From an uncultured Peptostreptococcus sp. (GTDB taxonomy: Bacteria; Bacillota; Clostridia; Peptostreptococcales; Peptostreptococcaceae): DNA of 37,204 nt. A program made the position numbers and the translations under genes. How positions within the stretch are numbered: the stretch's first letter is position 1; each line of letters opens with the position of its first letter. Below the pieces are notes generated by a model. It had not been told where the DNA came from. It was given only the letters and a program-made list of their open reading frames with translations, and did no database searches. The stretch spans positions 1 through 37,204 of the forward strand of contig CAAEUW010000003.1 of the NCBI GenBank assembly GCA_900759325.1, in the 5' to 3' direction. Shown here piece after piece: positions 15,827 to 23,334 of this stretch.

Positions 15827-16789
15827 TTATATCAAGCCCATATACCTAAGTATAAATATCCAGAAGGTAAAGGTAACCGACGAAAATAGGGTGGTCATGA
15901 CCACTATATTGGACATTAGGACATAGTCATTGTCCATGGCCTTAGACATAATATAGCCAGATACTGCTGACGGGGCACCCAGCATTACGAGTATTGCTAT
16001 CAAGGCTGATTCTCTAAATCCCATATAGATGGCTATTGGAAGGACCACAAGGGGTAGGAATACTAGCTTGATACTAGATGCCACTACAGACGGCTTAAAT
16101 TTGGCAGTGAGATCGCTCATCCTAAAGTCTGCCCCTATTGATATAAGCATAAGGGGAACCGCCATAGACCCTATTGAGGTCAAGCTCTTGTCCAAGATAG
16201 GCGGAATACTTATTCCAAAGATACAGAAAGGAAAGCCTATCAGGATACCCCTAATAAGGGGGTTTTTAAAGATGGACTTAACTATTTCCTTGTACTGGAT
16301 CCTAGTCTTGGAGCCTGCTAAAAACCTCCGAGATGATATGGTAAGAATAATTACCGAATATGCATTGAAAAGGGGTACAGCAGCGAGTATCATAAGGGGT
16401 ATCATGCCTGCATCACCATATATATTTGTGACGAAGGGGATACCTAAGATGGCAGCACTGCCCCTTGCAGCGCCCTGGGCAAAGGAGCCCACCATAGTCT
16501 TGTCCCTTAGGAAAATCCTAGTAAGTATGTAAATTAAAAAGAACATTACCGTTGTGGATATCATACAGAAGAGGATAAAGCGCATATCCATATCCTTGTG
16601 TATATCCATCTTGGCTATATCGAGGAAGAGAACGATTGGCAGGGCGTACTTAAAGGCCATCCTGTCAGAAATCCTTGTCCACTCCTCATTTATTATACCT
16701 ACCCTCATAAAAAACTTGCCTACTAGGATGACTAGAAAGACAGGTAGGGTAGAGTTTAATGCAAAAATAAAACTAGACAAAGTAAACAT
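15827..16789 (-). CDS. AEC-family transporter (auxin efflux carrier/malate permease type)
   Basis: The 320-residue protein has about ten membrane helices in two halves, with the conserved central LIRGILIGFPFCIFGI and the C-terminal VMLGAPSAVSGYIMSKAMDNDYVL segment of AEC carriers. These carry organic anions such as malate or malonate; the substrate is unknown here. The annotated ATG at 16789 directly abuts AGGAG (no spacer), whereas the in-frame TTG at 16780 lies 9 nt after it and may be the real start, shortening the product by three residues. It has a consensus promoter and probably forms its own unit. Confidence 0.85.
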   Translation of the reverse strand: MFTLSSFIFALNSTLPVFLVILVGKFFMRVGIINEEWTRISDRMAFKYALPIVLFLDIAKMDIHKDMDMRFILFCMISTTVMFFLIYILTRIFLRDKTMVGSFAQGAARGSAAILGIPFVTNIYGDAGMIPLMILAAVPLFNAYSVIILTISSRRFLAGSKTRIQYKEIVKSIFKNPLIRGILIGFPFCIFGISIPPILDKSLTSIGSMAVPLMLISIGADFRMSDLTAKFKPSVVASSIKLVFLPLVVLPIAIYMGFRESALIAILVMLGAPSAVSGYIMSKAMDNDYVLMSNIVVMTTLFSSVTFTFWIFILRYMGLI

Positions 16790-16804
16790 CTCCTTTACAT
16801 ACTA

Positions 16805-16833
16805 AGTATACAAAAAGGATGTGTAAATTACAA
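16805..16833 (-). promoter_or_regulatory. promoter of the AEC transporter gene
   Basis: On the minus strand TTGTAA (16833-16828) and TATACT (16810-16805) are 17 nt apart. Transcription would begin near 16798, only about 9 nt before the ATG. Confidence 0.65.
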
Positions 16834-16909
16834 CTACTTTAATGTGATATTTGACTACAGTCTTTAATAAAATTAATCAGAATAGTAAATATAAAAAATA
16901 ATTTTAATA

Positions 16910-16938
16910 TTTACCATTTTTAGGTTTTGTATTATAAT
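16910..16938 (+). promoter_or_regulatory. promoter of the 16959 gene
   Basis: TTTACC (16910-16915) and TATAAT (16933-16938) with a 17-nt spacer, 20 nt before the ATG. It is divergent from the AEC promoter. Confidence 0.55.
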
Positions 16939-16958
16939 AATATAAAGAAGGTGATTTT

Positions 16959-17606
16959 ATGAAACTAAACACAAAAAAACTTTTGTTACAGGTAACTTTA
17001 TTGATAATAATATTATTATTACCTACCAGATTGTGGTTTTTAAATCAAGAAAAGAGGCAAGTATCTTCTATAGCAAAGACCTTTATATCTAATTCCTACA
17101 ATTCTCATTTTAGTGATTACGATACTAGATTAATTGATAAGGAATCAAAGGTCTTCATATATTATTTTAAAAAGAGAAACTCAATTAGGGAAAGTGCTCT
17201 TAGGTATGCAGGCTACACACCGAGTAATCTAAAGGAAAGAACCAAAGAATTTAATTTTAACCTTGTTAGCGTAAATATGGATACAGCTTATATCAGACTA
17301 TATGAAGAGTACTATGTTTATGATATGACTCGTTCAGATTTTGACCAACCAGGTACAGCTTCTGTGGACTATGAAGTAGTTCTACATAAAAGAAATAATA
17401 AATGGTATATTTGGTCATGCACATCACATGATCCAATAATAAATGATCTTGATAGAGAAATAAATGCCTTTTTAATAGCTGGCTGGCCATCTGACATCCT
17501 GAAAATGAGAGAGAGATTAGCTATTTATCGTGAGTATGATAAAAAAAATATAAAAATGATAGATGAGATTTATAATAAGAAGATAAAAAACTATAAAAAT
17601 ATATAA
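16959..17606 (+). CDS. signal-anchored protein of unknown function
   Basis: The 215-residue product has a basic N-terminus and a hydrophobic helix (residues 8-27), with no lipobox, so it should be exported or membrane-anchored. The mature part contains VDYEVVLHKRNNKWYIWSC, a strand pair often seen in NTF2-like or putative-amidase N-terminal domains, but I do not recognise a family with confidence. GAAGGTG serves as ribosome binding site. Base composition is a little more AT-rich than the transporters next to it. Its own promoter and a very long terminator show it is monocistronic. Confidence 0.7.
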   Translation: MKLNTKKLLLQVTLLIIILLLPTRLWFLNQEKRQVSSIAKTFISNSYNSHFSDYDTRLIDKESKVFIYYFKKRNSIRESALRYAGYTPSNLKERTKEFNFNLVSVNMDTAYIRLYEEYYVYDMTRSDFDQPGTASVDYEVVLHKRNNKWYIWSCTSHDPIINDLDREINAFLIAGWPSDILKMRERLAIYREYDKKNIKMIDEIYNKKIKNYKNI

Positions 17607-17678
17607 AAGATTATAAGTGAATATTATCTGAAAAAGAATAGATATGAAGTGGGTATAAGATATATTTTTAGGCTGTGC

Positions 17679-17762
17679 AATATATAGTGTCAAGGGTAAT
17701 TAAAAGTTCTCAAAGTTATAAAGCTATGAGAAAAGATTACCCTTGATGCTATATATTTTTTT
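17679..17762 (+). terminator. very long-stemmed terminator
   Basis: AATATATAG (17679-17687) pairs with CTATATATT (17749-17757); after a 2x2 TG/TG internal loop TCAAGGGTAAT (17690-17700) pairs with ATTACCCTTGA (17736-17746); TTCTCA (17707-17712) pairs with TGAGAA (17727-17732). A T-run follows to 17762. At 26 pairs it is far longer than most terminators. Confidence 0.85.
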
Positions 17763-17880
17763 GTGGATAATTTGTGAACTGTATGGAAAAACATCCTAAT
17801 TTCATTGTATAATAATGCTTGAAATCTTATATAATAGCTCAAGATATGGTATAATTAAGGCTTGAAAAGGAGTTGATTTT

Positions 17881-19038
17881 ATGGATGTATACCTAGACAA
17901 CAGCGCAACTACAAAACCCTATGCCCAAGTAGTAGAGGAAATGTGCAAGGCCTTGACTGAGGACTTTGCCAACCCATCATCTGCCTACAGAAAGGGATTT
18001 TTGGTTGAAAAAAAGATAAAGAAGATAAGAGAAAATATAGCAAAGACTATAGGTGTTGAAGATAAATCGATAATTTTTACCTCAGGGGGGACAGAAGGTA
18101 ACAATGCAATCATACGTAGCGTGGCCGGTCTTAATAAGAGGAGGAGGAACCATATCATCACCTCATGTATAGAGCATCCTGCAGTTTTAAACACTGTAAA
18201 GTCTTTAGAAGAGGAAGGCTTTGATATAACAATCCTAGGAGTAGATGAAACAGGCCAGGTGAATGTGGATGAATTGGAAGAGGCCATTACTGATAGGACT
18301 TGTCTGGTAAGTATAATGTATGTCAATAATGAGCTGGGGTCTATTCAGCCGGTCCAGCAGATTGGTGAGATAGTATCTAGGCATGACCAGGTATTTTTCC
18401 ATGTAGATGCTGTCCAGGCCTATGGTAAGATTAACTTTAAGATCAAGGATATAGGGGCTGATTTTATGACTGTCAGTGGCCACAAAATTCATGGACCTAA
18501 GGGGATAGGCTTTATGTATGTAAAGGACCTAAACAGGTTCAAGCCCTTATTAACAGGTGGTGGACAAGAGTTTGATCTAAGGTCTGGAACTGAAAATGTG
18601 CCGGGTATATATGGATTAGGTAAGGCAATAGAAATCCTCTTTGAAGACCTTGATGCTAATATAGAAAAAATAAGGGACAACAAGGATTACCTATATATGA
18701 GGATTTCCCAAAAAATAGATGGTATAAGGCTTAACTCTGACCTCCTAAGAGGGGTTTGCCATGTATTGAATGTAAGCTTTGACCAAGTAAAGGGGGAAGT
18801 CTTGCTCCACTACTTGGATGATGAGGGTATATCTGTTTCTACAGGTTCAGCCTGTTCAGCCAAGAAGAAGGGTAGCCATGTCCTAAATGCTATAGGTTTA
18901 AGTCCTGAACAGGTTGATGGAACGATAAGGTTTAGTTTATCAGAGGATAATACTAAGGAAGAAATAGACTATGTTGTAGAAAAATTACAAAAGCACATAG
19001 AAATGATTAGGTTTTTTGCTAAGAAAAATAAGAGATAG
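17881..19038 (+). CDS. cysteine desulfurase (NifS/IscS family, ThiI partner)
   Basis: A PLP-dependent enzyme that takes sulfur from cysteine as a persulfide. His99 (EHPAV), Asp176 (HVDAVQ) and Lys202 (SGHKIHGPKG) form the cofactor site; Cys325 in STGSACSAKKKGS is the persulfide cysteine. The 385 residues are usual. It lies just upstream of thiI, as nifZ does in Bacillus subtilis, so its main job is probably supplying sulfur for 4-thiouridine rather than general Fe-S assembly. AAAGGAG precedes the ATG; several TATAAT boxes (17808, 17830, 17850) lie upstream without a clear -35 choice. Confidence 0.92.
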   Translation: MDVYLDNSATTKPYAQVVEEMCKALTEDFANPSSAYRKGFLVEKKIKKIRENIAKTIGVEDKSIIFTSGGTEGNNAIIRSVAGLNKRRRNHIITSCIEHPAVLNTVKSLEEEGFDITILGVDETGQVNVDELEEAITDRTCLVSIMYVNNELGSIQPVQQIGEIVSRHDQVFFHVDAVQAYGKINFKIKDIGADFMTVSGHKIHGPKGIGFMYVKDLNRFKPLLTGGGQEFDLRSGTENVPGIYGLGKAIEILFEDLDANIEKIRDNKDYLYMRISQKIDGIRLNSDLLRGVCHVLNVSFDQVKGEVLLHYLDDEGISVSTGSACSAKKKGSHVLNAIGLSPEQVDGTIRFSLSEDNTKEEIDYVVEKLQKHIEMIRFFAKKNKR

Positions 19039-19062
19039 GTCTTGTTATTTACTTGAGACCGG

Positions 19063-19078
19063 TATAGACTAGTCTATA
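19063..19078. repeat. 16-bp perfect palindrome
   Basis: TATAGACTAGTCTATA is fully self-complementary and lies between the cysteine desulfurase and thiI. It could be a protein-binding site or chance; no T-run is near. Confidence 0.4.
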
Positions 19079-19126
19079 AGTAGGGCTAGACTTGGTCAAG
19101 GCCAAGGAAAATGAAGGAGAAAGCAA

Positions 19127-20314
19127 ATGTATAATATATTGATAGCCAAATATGGTGAAATAGGAGTAAAGGGTAAAAATAGGTATATATTTGAAAATAA
19201 GCTAATAAGAAATATAAGGAATATGTTGAAGCCAATGGGCAAATTCAACGTATACAAGGAATACGGAAGAATATATATAGATGTAGATGACACTAATTAT
19301 GAAGCGGTTATAGAGGAAGTAAGGAAGGTCTTTGGTGTAGTTGGTGTTTGTCCAGCTATAAAGAGGGACCAGGACTATGACCTATTGAAGGAAACTGCCC
19401 TATATATGCTTAAAGAAAAGGTAGCCCAGGGTGCCAAGACTTTCAAGATAGCATCAAAGAGGGGGGACAAGTCCTTTAGGCTGACTTCCCAGGAAATGAG
19501 TATAGATATTGGGGGCTATGTATTGAGCAAGCTTAATGATCCTAATATAAAGGTTGATGTTAGAAACCCTGAGTTGACAATTACATGTGAGTATAGGAAG
19601 GAGCATATCCTAGTGTATACAGATGCAGTTGCTGGATATGGTGGACTACCGCTTGGAACTAATGGCAAGGCCATTACCCTTTTGTCTGGTGGTATAGACA
19701 GTCCAGTTGCATCTTGGTTAGTAGCTAAGAGGGGGGTAGACATAGAGGCAGTCCACTTCCATTCATATCCCTTTACTAATGAAAGGTCCCAGGAAAAGGT
19801 AAGAGACCTAGCTAGGATTCTATCAAAGTATTGTGGACCAATAAAGATACACATGGTAAATATACTGGATATACAAAAGGCCATAGCTGAAAAGTGTAAT
19901 GAAGAAGAAACTACTATCTTGTCTAGGAGATTTATGATGAGGATAGCAGAGGAAATAGGAAGGTCAAGGTATTGCGATGCCTTGATAACAGGTGAAAGCA
20001 TAGGCCAGGTTGCATCCCAGACCATGCAGGGTATAGTGTGTACTAATGCTGCTGTATCTCTACCTATATTCAGGCCCTTGATTGCCATGGACAAGGTAGA
20101 AATTATAAAGTTGGCTGAAGAGATAGGTACCTATGATACTTCAATCATACCAGAAACAGATTGCTGTGCCCTATTTTCACCAAAGAAGCCAGTGACTAAG
20201 CCTAGGTTAGAGCGCATTGAAAAGTCAGAGTCCAAGCTGGATGTAGAGGATCTAATCAAGGCGGCAGTCGAGGCTTCAGTAATGGAGGTAATAGACTATG
20301 GAGACCAAGAATAA
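19127..20314 (+). CDS. thiI: tRNA 4-thiouridine synthetase ThiI
   Basis: ThiI adenylates U8 of tRNA and transfers sulfur to make 4-thiouridine; in some bacteria it also serves thiazole synthesis. The N-terminal ferredoxin-like and THUMP regions span residues 1-165, and the PP-loop LLSGGIDSPVAS is at 185-196. The conserved ETDCCALFSPKKPVTKP segment is near the C-terminus. At 395 residues it lacks the C-terminal rhodanese domain of the E. coli enzyme, as usual in Firmicutes, so sulfur must come from the upstream desulfurase. It overlaps the next gene by 17 nt. Confidence 0.95.
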   Translation: MYNILIAKYGEIGVKGKNRYIFENKLIRNIRNMLKPMGKFNVYKEYGRIYIDVDDTNYEAVIEEVRKVFGVVGVCPAIKRDQDYDLLKETALYMLKEKVAQGAKTFKIASKRGDKSFRLTSQEMSIDIGGYVLSKLNDPNIKVDVRNPELTITCEYRKEHILVYTDAVAGYGGLPLGTNGKAITLLSGGIDSPVASWLVAKRGVDIEAVHFHSYPFTNERSQEKVRDLARILSKYCGPIKIHMVNILDIQKAIAEKCNEEETTILSRRFMMRIAEEIGRSRYCDALITGESIGQVASQTMQGIVCTNAAVSLPIFRPLIAMDKVEIIKLAEEIGTYDTSIIPETDCCALFSPKKPVTKPRLERIEKSESKLDVEDLIKAAVEASVMEVIDYGDQE

Positions 20315-21197
20315 TATAAATGATATAAAGACAAATGTAGAAAAAATAGCCCTAATTTTTGAGGGTGGGGGAATGAGGGCTGCATTTTCTTGCGGTATCT
20401 CTAACACCCTACTTGAAAATGGCATATATTTTGACTATGTAGCAGGTATATCTGCTGGTTCAAGCATGACGGTCAACTATATTGCTAGAGACAAGGTAAG
20501 GACCAAGAGGTCTTTTGTTGAGCTGGCAGCAGACCCAAACTTCGGTGGCTGGAAGACCTTCCTAAGAGGTAAGGGGTTTTTCAATTCAGAGTACATATAT
20601 GAGCATACTTCCATGCCAGGTCAGGCCCTACCCTTGGACTTTGACTTTTTTATGGCCAACCCAACCAAGTTCAGAATAATTGCCTATGACCTTGAGGCAA
20701 ATAGGCCAAGAGTCTTCGCCAATGGAGATATAAAAGAATTATCAGACCTGATGAAGATAGTAAGGTCATCATCATCTTTGCCAATTATTATGCCACCAAC
20801 CCACTACGAGGGGAAAATCTACTATGATGGTGGTGTCCTAGGTGGAATACCCTTAGATATTGCCATAGAAGAGGGTTATGATAAATTCTTTATAGTCAGG
20901 ACCCAGGAAAGGTCCTACAGGAAGAAACCGGTCAAGCATCCAGGCCTGATAAGCTGGTACTTTAGAAAGTATCCAGGCCTTATAGACAGGATACTTAAAA
21001 GACCCCAGGTATATAATGATACCTGTGACCTAATAGACAGGCTGGAGGCCCAGGGTAAGGCCTATGTAGTATATCCAGATGATATGAAGGTTACCAATAG
21101 GGAGAAGAATGTAGAGGTTCTAGAAGGCCTCTATAGGCAGGGTCTAGACATAGGAAAAAGAGACCTAGAAAAGTGGAAAAAATTTATTGATGGTTAG
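20298..21197 (+). CDS. patatin-like phospholipase family protein
   Basis: A 299-residue patatin-fold serine hydrolase: GGGMRA (23-28) forms the oxyanion hole, GISAGS has the nucleophile Ser52, and DGG (Asp177) completes the dyad. Related bacterial proteins (YjjU-like) are thought to be lipid acyl hydrolases. No signal peptide is seen, so it is probably cytoplasmic or membrane-peripheral. The start lies inside the end of thiI, with TGGAGG 8 nt upstream, so the two are translationally linked although no functional tie is obvious. Confidence 0.9.
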   Translation: METKNNINDIKTNVEKIALIFEGGGMRAAFSCGISNTLLENGIYFDYVAGISAGSSMTVNYIARDKVRTKRSFVELAADPNFGGWKTFLRGKGFFNSEYIYEHTSMPGQALPLDFDFFMANPTKFRIIAYDLEANRPRVFANGDIKELSDLMKIVRSSSSLPIIMPPTHYEGKIYYDGGVLGGIPLDIAIEEGYDKFFIVRTQERSYRKKPVKHPGLISWYFRKYPGLIDRILKRPQVYNDTCDLIDRLEAQGKAYVVYPDDMKVTNREKNVEVLEGLYRQGLDIGKRDLEKWKKFIDG

Positions 21198-21210
21198 ATA
21201 TAATTAGGGG

Positions 21211-21252
21211 GAACCCCAGAGACTAGAATAAAGTCTTTGGGGTTCATTTTTT
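21211..21252 (+). terminator. terminator of the desulfurase-thiI-patatin operon
   Basis: GAACCCCAGAGACT (21211-21224) pairs with AGTCTTTGGGGTTC (21232-21245), one wobble, 7-nt loop, then A and six T. Confidence 0.93.
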
Positions 21253-21259
21253 ATAGGTT

Positions 21260-21314
21260 GTATAATATTTAGCGTTGGTGAGAGAAACAACTCTCTCCCA
21301 ACGCTAAATTTTTT
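21260..21314 (+). repeat. 47-nt hairpin repeat, copy 1 (terminator-like)
   Basis: The element (21260-21306) starts GTATAATATTTAGC, forms a hairpin (TTTAGCGTTGG with CCAACGCTAAA, GAGAGA with TCTCTC) and runs into six T. A second copy in inverted orientation lies at 23271-23317 and agrees at 41 of 47 positions, with a G-C pair changed to A-T. It may act as a second terminator here. Confidence 0.75.
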
Positions 21315-21390
21315 GCAAAAAAATAGGAACACACATCAAATCTCGTGTATAATTTAGATCACCACAAAATAAATAATAAGGAGAAATGAT

Positions 21391-21477
21391 ATGTGTTCTA
21401 ATGCTAGTATAACAGAAATCTTAGAAATTAACGATAAAAATTTAGTAATTTTAGGGGACCTTTTTATACAGAAATGA
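21391..21477 (+). pseudogene. possible transposase N-terminal remnant (ISL3-like)
   Basis: A 28-codon frame starts with ATG 8 nt after AAGGAG. Its SITEILEINDKNLVI resembles the N-terminus of ISL3-family transposases, which begin with a short helix and I-x-D-K-N. It then stops, and a shift of frame gives a further FYTEMID. No other transposase part or terminal repeat is present. It could instead be a short leader peptide upstream of the helicase. Confidence 0.3.
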
Positions 21478-21506
21478 TTGATTTTTTTTCTCATTAGATG
21501 TATAAT
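21478..21506 (+). promoter_or_regulatory. promoter of the DEAD-box helicase gene
   Basis: TTGATT (21478-21483) and TATAAT (21501-21506) have a 17-nt spacer. The upstream in-frame ATG at 21498 lies inside this promoter, which argues that translation starts at 21549. Confidence 0.7.
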
Positions 21507-21548
21507 AACAAGAATGTGTGCAATGTATGTAAAAGGAAAGGAAAATAT

Positions 21549-23165
21549 ATGGAAATATCAAAATTCAGTGAATTACAAATAAGTGAAGAAATAAAAAGAG
21601 CTATAGAGGATCTAGGCTATGAGGAACCATCTCCAATCCAGGCCCAGGCCATACCTAGTATGATAGCGGGTCATGATGTAATAGGTCAGGCCCAGACTGG
21701 AACAGGAAAGACAGCATCCTTCAGTATACCGATCCTAGAAAATATTGATAAAGATAATAGAAAACTACAGGCAATTGTATTGTGTCCAACTAGAGAATTG
21801 GCTATACAGGTGTCTGAAGAGGTCAGAAAACTTGCTAAATATATGCAGGGTATACGTACCCTACCAATATACGGTGGACAGCCTATAGACAGGCAAATAA
21901 AGGCCCTAAAGGGTGGTGTGCAGGTAGTAATAGGTACACCTGGTCGTGTAATCGACCACATTAATAGAAAGACACTAAAGCTAGACCAGGTAAAGATGGT
22001 CGTATTGGATGAGGCAGATGAGATGCTAGATATGGGCTTTAGGGAGGATATAGAGACTATCCTATCAAATGTGCCAGAAGAAAGACAGACAGCCCTATTC
22101 TCGGCTACTATGCCAAGACCTATCCTAGAGCTTAATAAGAAGTACCAAAAAGACCCTGTTCATATAAAGGTAGTAAGAAAAACTCTTACAGTTTCAAATA
22201 TCAAGCAGTACTATATAGAGACTAGAAAGTCCAACAAGCTTGAGGTTTTAACTAGGCTATTAGATGTATACAACCCAAAGCTAACAGTAGTATTTACCAA
22301 TACTAAGAAGGGGGCTGATGAGCTAGTATCAAGTCTACAGGCAAGAGGATACGGGGCTGACTCCCTACATGGCGACCTAAAGCAGGTTCAGAGAGATATA
22401 GTTATGGACAAGTTCAGGGCTGGTACAATAGATATACTTGTGGCGACAGATGTGGCCGCCAGGGGTATAGACATTGATGACGTAGAGTGTGTAATCAACT
22501 ACGAGCTACCTCAGGATGACGAGTACTATGTTCACAGAATAGGTAGGACAGGTAGGGCAGGTAGAGAGGGTATAGCCTTTTCTTTTGCCTTTGGTAGGGA
22601 AATGAGAAAGCTGAAAGATATAGAGAGATATACCAAGTCAAAGATAGTAAAGCATGATATCCCATCCGTAAATGATGTAGAGCAAAAGAAGGTTAGCCAG
22701 TTCTTTGAAGGGGTAAAGGAAACTCTACAGGAAGGTAATATAGCCAAGCATGTCCAGTGGATAGAAGACTTCTGTAATGAAGAGGACTATTCTATGATAG
22801 ATATATGTGCTGCCATCCTAAAAAATAGCATGGGCGATGAAGAAATGCAAGAAATCGTAGAAGAGGCACCAAGGTCTAGGAATAAACATAGCCTTAACCC
22901 ATCAGATGTAACTAGATTATTCCTTAATGTGGGTAAGAACCAGAGAATACTAGCCAAGGATATACTAGGAGCCATAGCTGGTGAAACAGGTGTAAGAAGT
23001 AAGTTCATAGGGAATATAGACGTATATGACAAGTATACATTTGTAGATGTAGACAAGAACAAGGCAAGAGAAATAATAGAAAAAATGAAAAACAGGAAGA
23101 TAAAGGGCAATAAGCTAAATATTGAAAGGGCCAACAGGTCTAACCGTTCAAGAAGAAAGAAGTAG
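21549..23165 (+). CDS. DEAD-box ATP-dependent RNA helicase (DbpA/CshA type)
   Basis: The 538-residue protein has the full DEAD-box core: Q motif region PSPIQAQAIP, Walker A AQTGTGKT (residues 48-55), PTRELA, VLDEADEMLDMG, SAT, and the C-terminal HRIGRTGRAG. A DbpA-type RNA-binding domain (about 460-520) and a basic tail SNRSRRKK follow, pointing to ribosomal RNA or mRNA remodelling, possibly in cold or ribosome assembly. The start at 21549 has AAAGGAAAGG upstream. The gene with its promoter is flanked by the inverted 47-nt repeats. Confidence 0.93.
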   Translation: MEISKFSELQISEEIKRAIEDLGYEEPSPIQAQAIPSMIAGHDVIGQAQTGTGKTASFSIPILENIDKDNRKLQAIVLCPTRELAIQVSEEVRKLAKYMQGIRTLPIYGGQPIDRQIKALKGGVQVVIGTPGRVIDHINRKTLKLDQVKMVVLDEADEMLDMGFREDIETILSNVPEERQTALFSATMPRPILELNKKYQKDPVHIKVVRKTLTVSNIKQYYIETRKSNKLEVLTRLLDVYNPKLTVVFTNTKKGADELVSSLQARGYGADSLHGDLKQVQRDIVMDKFRAGTIDILVATDVAARGIDIDDVECVINYELPQDDEYYVHRIGRTGRAGREGIAFSFAFGREMRKLKDIERYTKSKIVKHDIPSVNDVEQKKVSQFFEGVKETLQEGNIAKHVQWIEDFCNEEDYSMIDICAAILKNSMGDEEMQEIVEEAPRSRNKHSLNPSDVTRLFLNVGKNQRILAKDILGAIAGETGVRSKFIGNIDVYDKYTFVDVDKNKAREIIEKMKNRKIKGNKLNIERANRSNRSRRKK

Positions 23166-23192
23166 GCCAGCCCAAGTAAAATAAGTCTAAAC

Positions 23193-23253
23193 AACAAGAT
23201 ACAAGTAAAAAGGAAGTCACATACTGTGGCTTCCTTTTTACTTGTATCTTGTT
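23193..23253. terminator. perfect long hairpin between convergent genes
   Basis: The 24 nt at 23193-23216 are fully complementary to 23230-23253, and the inner TCACA/TGTGG adds five pairs (one wobble) around a 3-nt loop: 29 pairs in all. It lies between the convergent helicase and penicillin-binding protein genes. T-runs lie inside the stem and only a weak CCTTTT follows, so it may act as a bidirectional terminator or an RNA-processing signal. Confidence 0.8.
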
Positions 23254-23270
23254 CCTTTTCTACAAACAAA

Positions 23271-23317
23271 TAGCATTGGGAGAGAATTTTTCCTCTCGCC
23301 AATGCTAAATATTATAC
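23271..23317 (-). repeat. 47-nt hairpin repeat, copy 2
   Basis: Read on the minus strand it starts GTATAATATTTAGC, then a hairpin of TAGCATTGG with CCAATGCTA and GAGAG with CTCTC, followed by TTTGTTTG. It lies 18 nt after the penicillin-binding protein stop codon, so it can terminate that gene. It is the inverted partner of 21260-21306. Confidence 0.75.
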
Positions 23318-23334
23318 TGCTTTAAATTTTAACT

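Noticed and set aside
21498..21548. Upstream start for the DEAD-box helicase adding 17 residues
   Set aside because: The extra codons overlap the promoter -10 box and have no ribosome binding site, whereas 21549 has AAAGGAAAGG.
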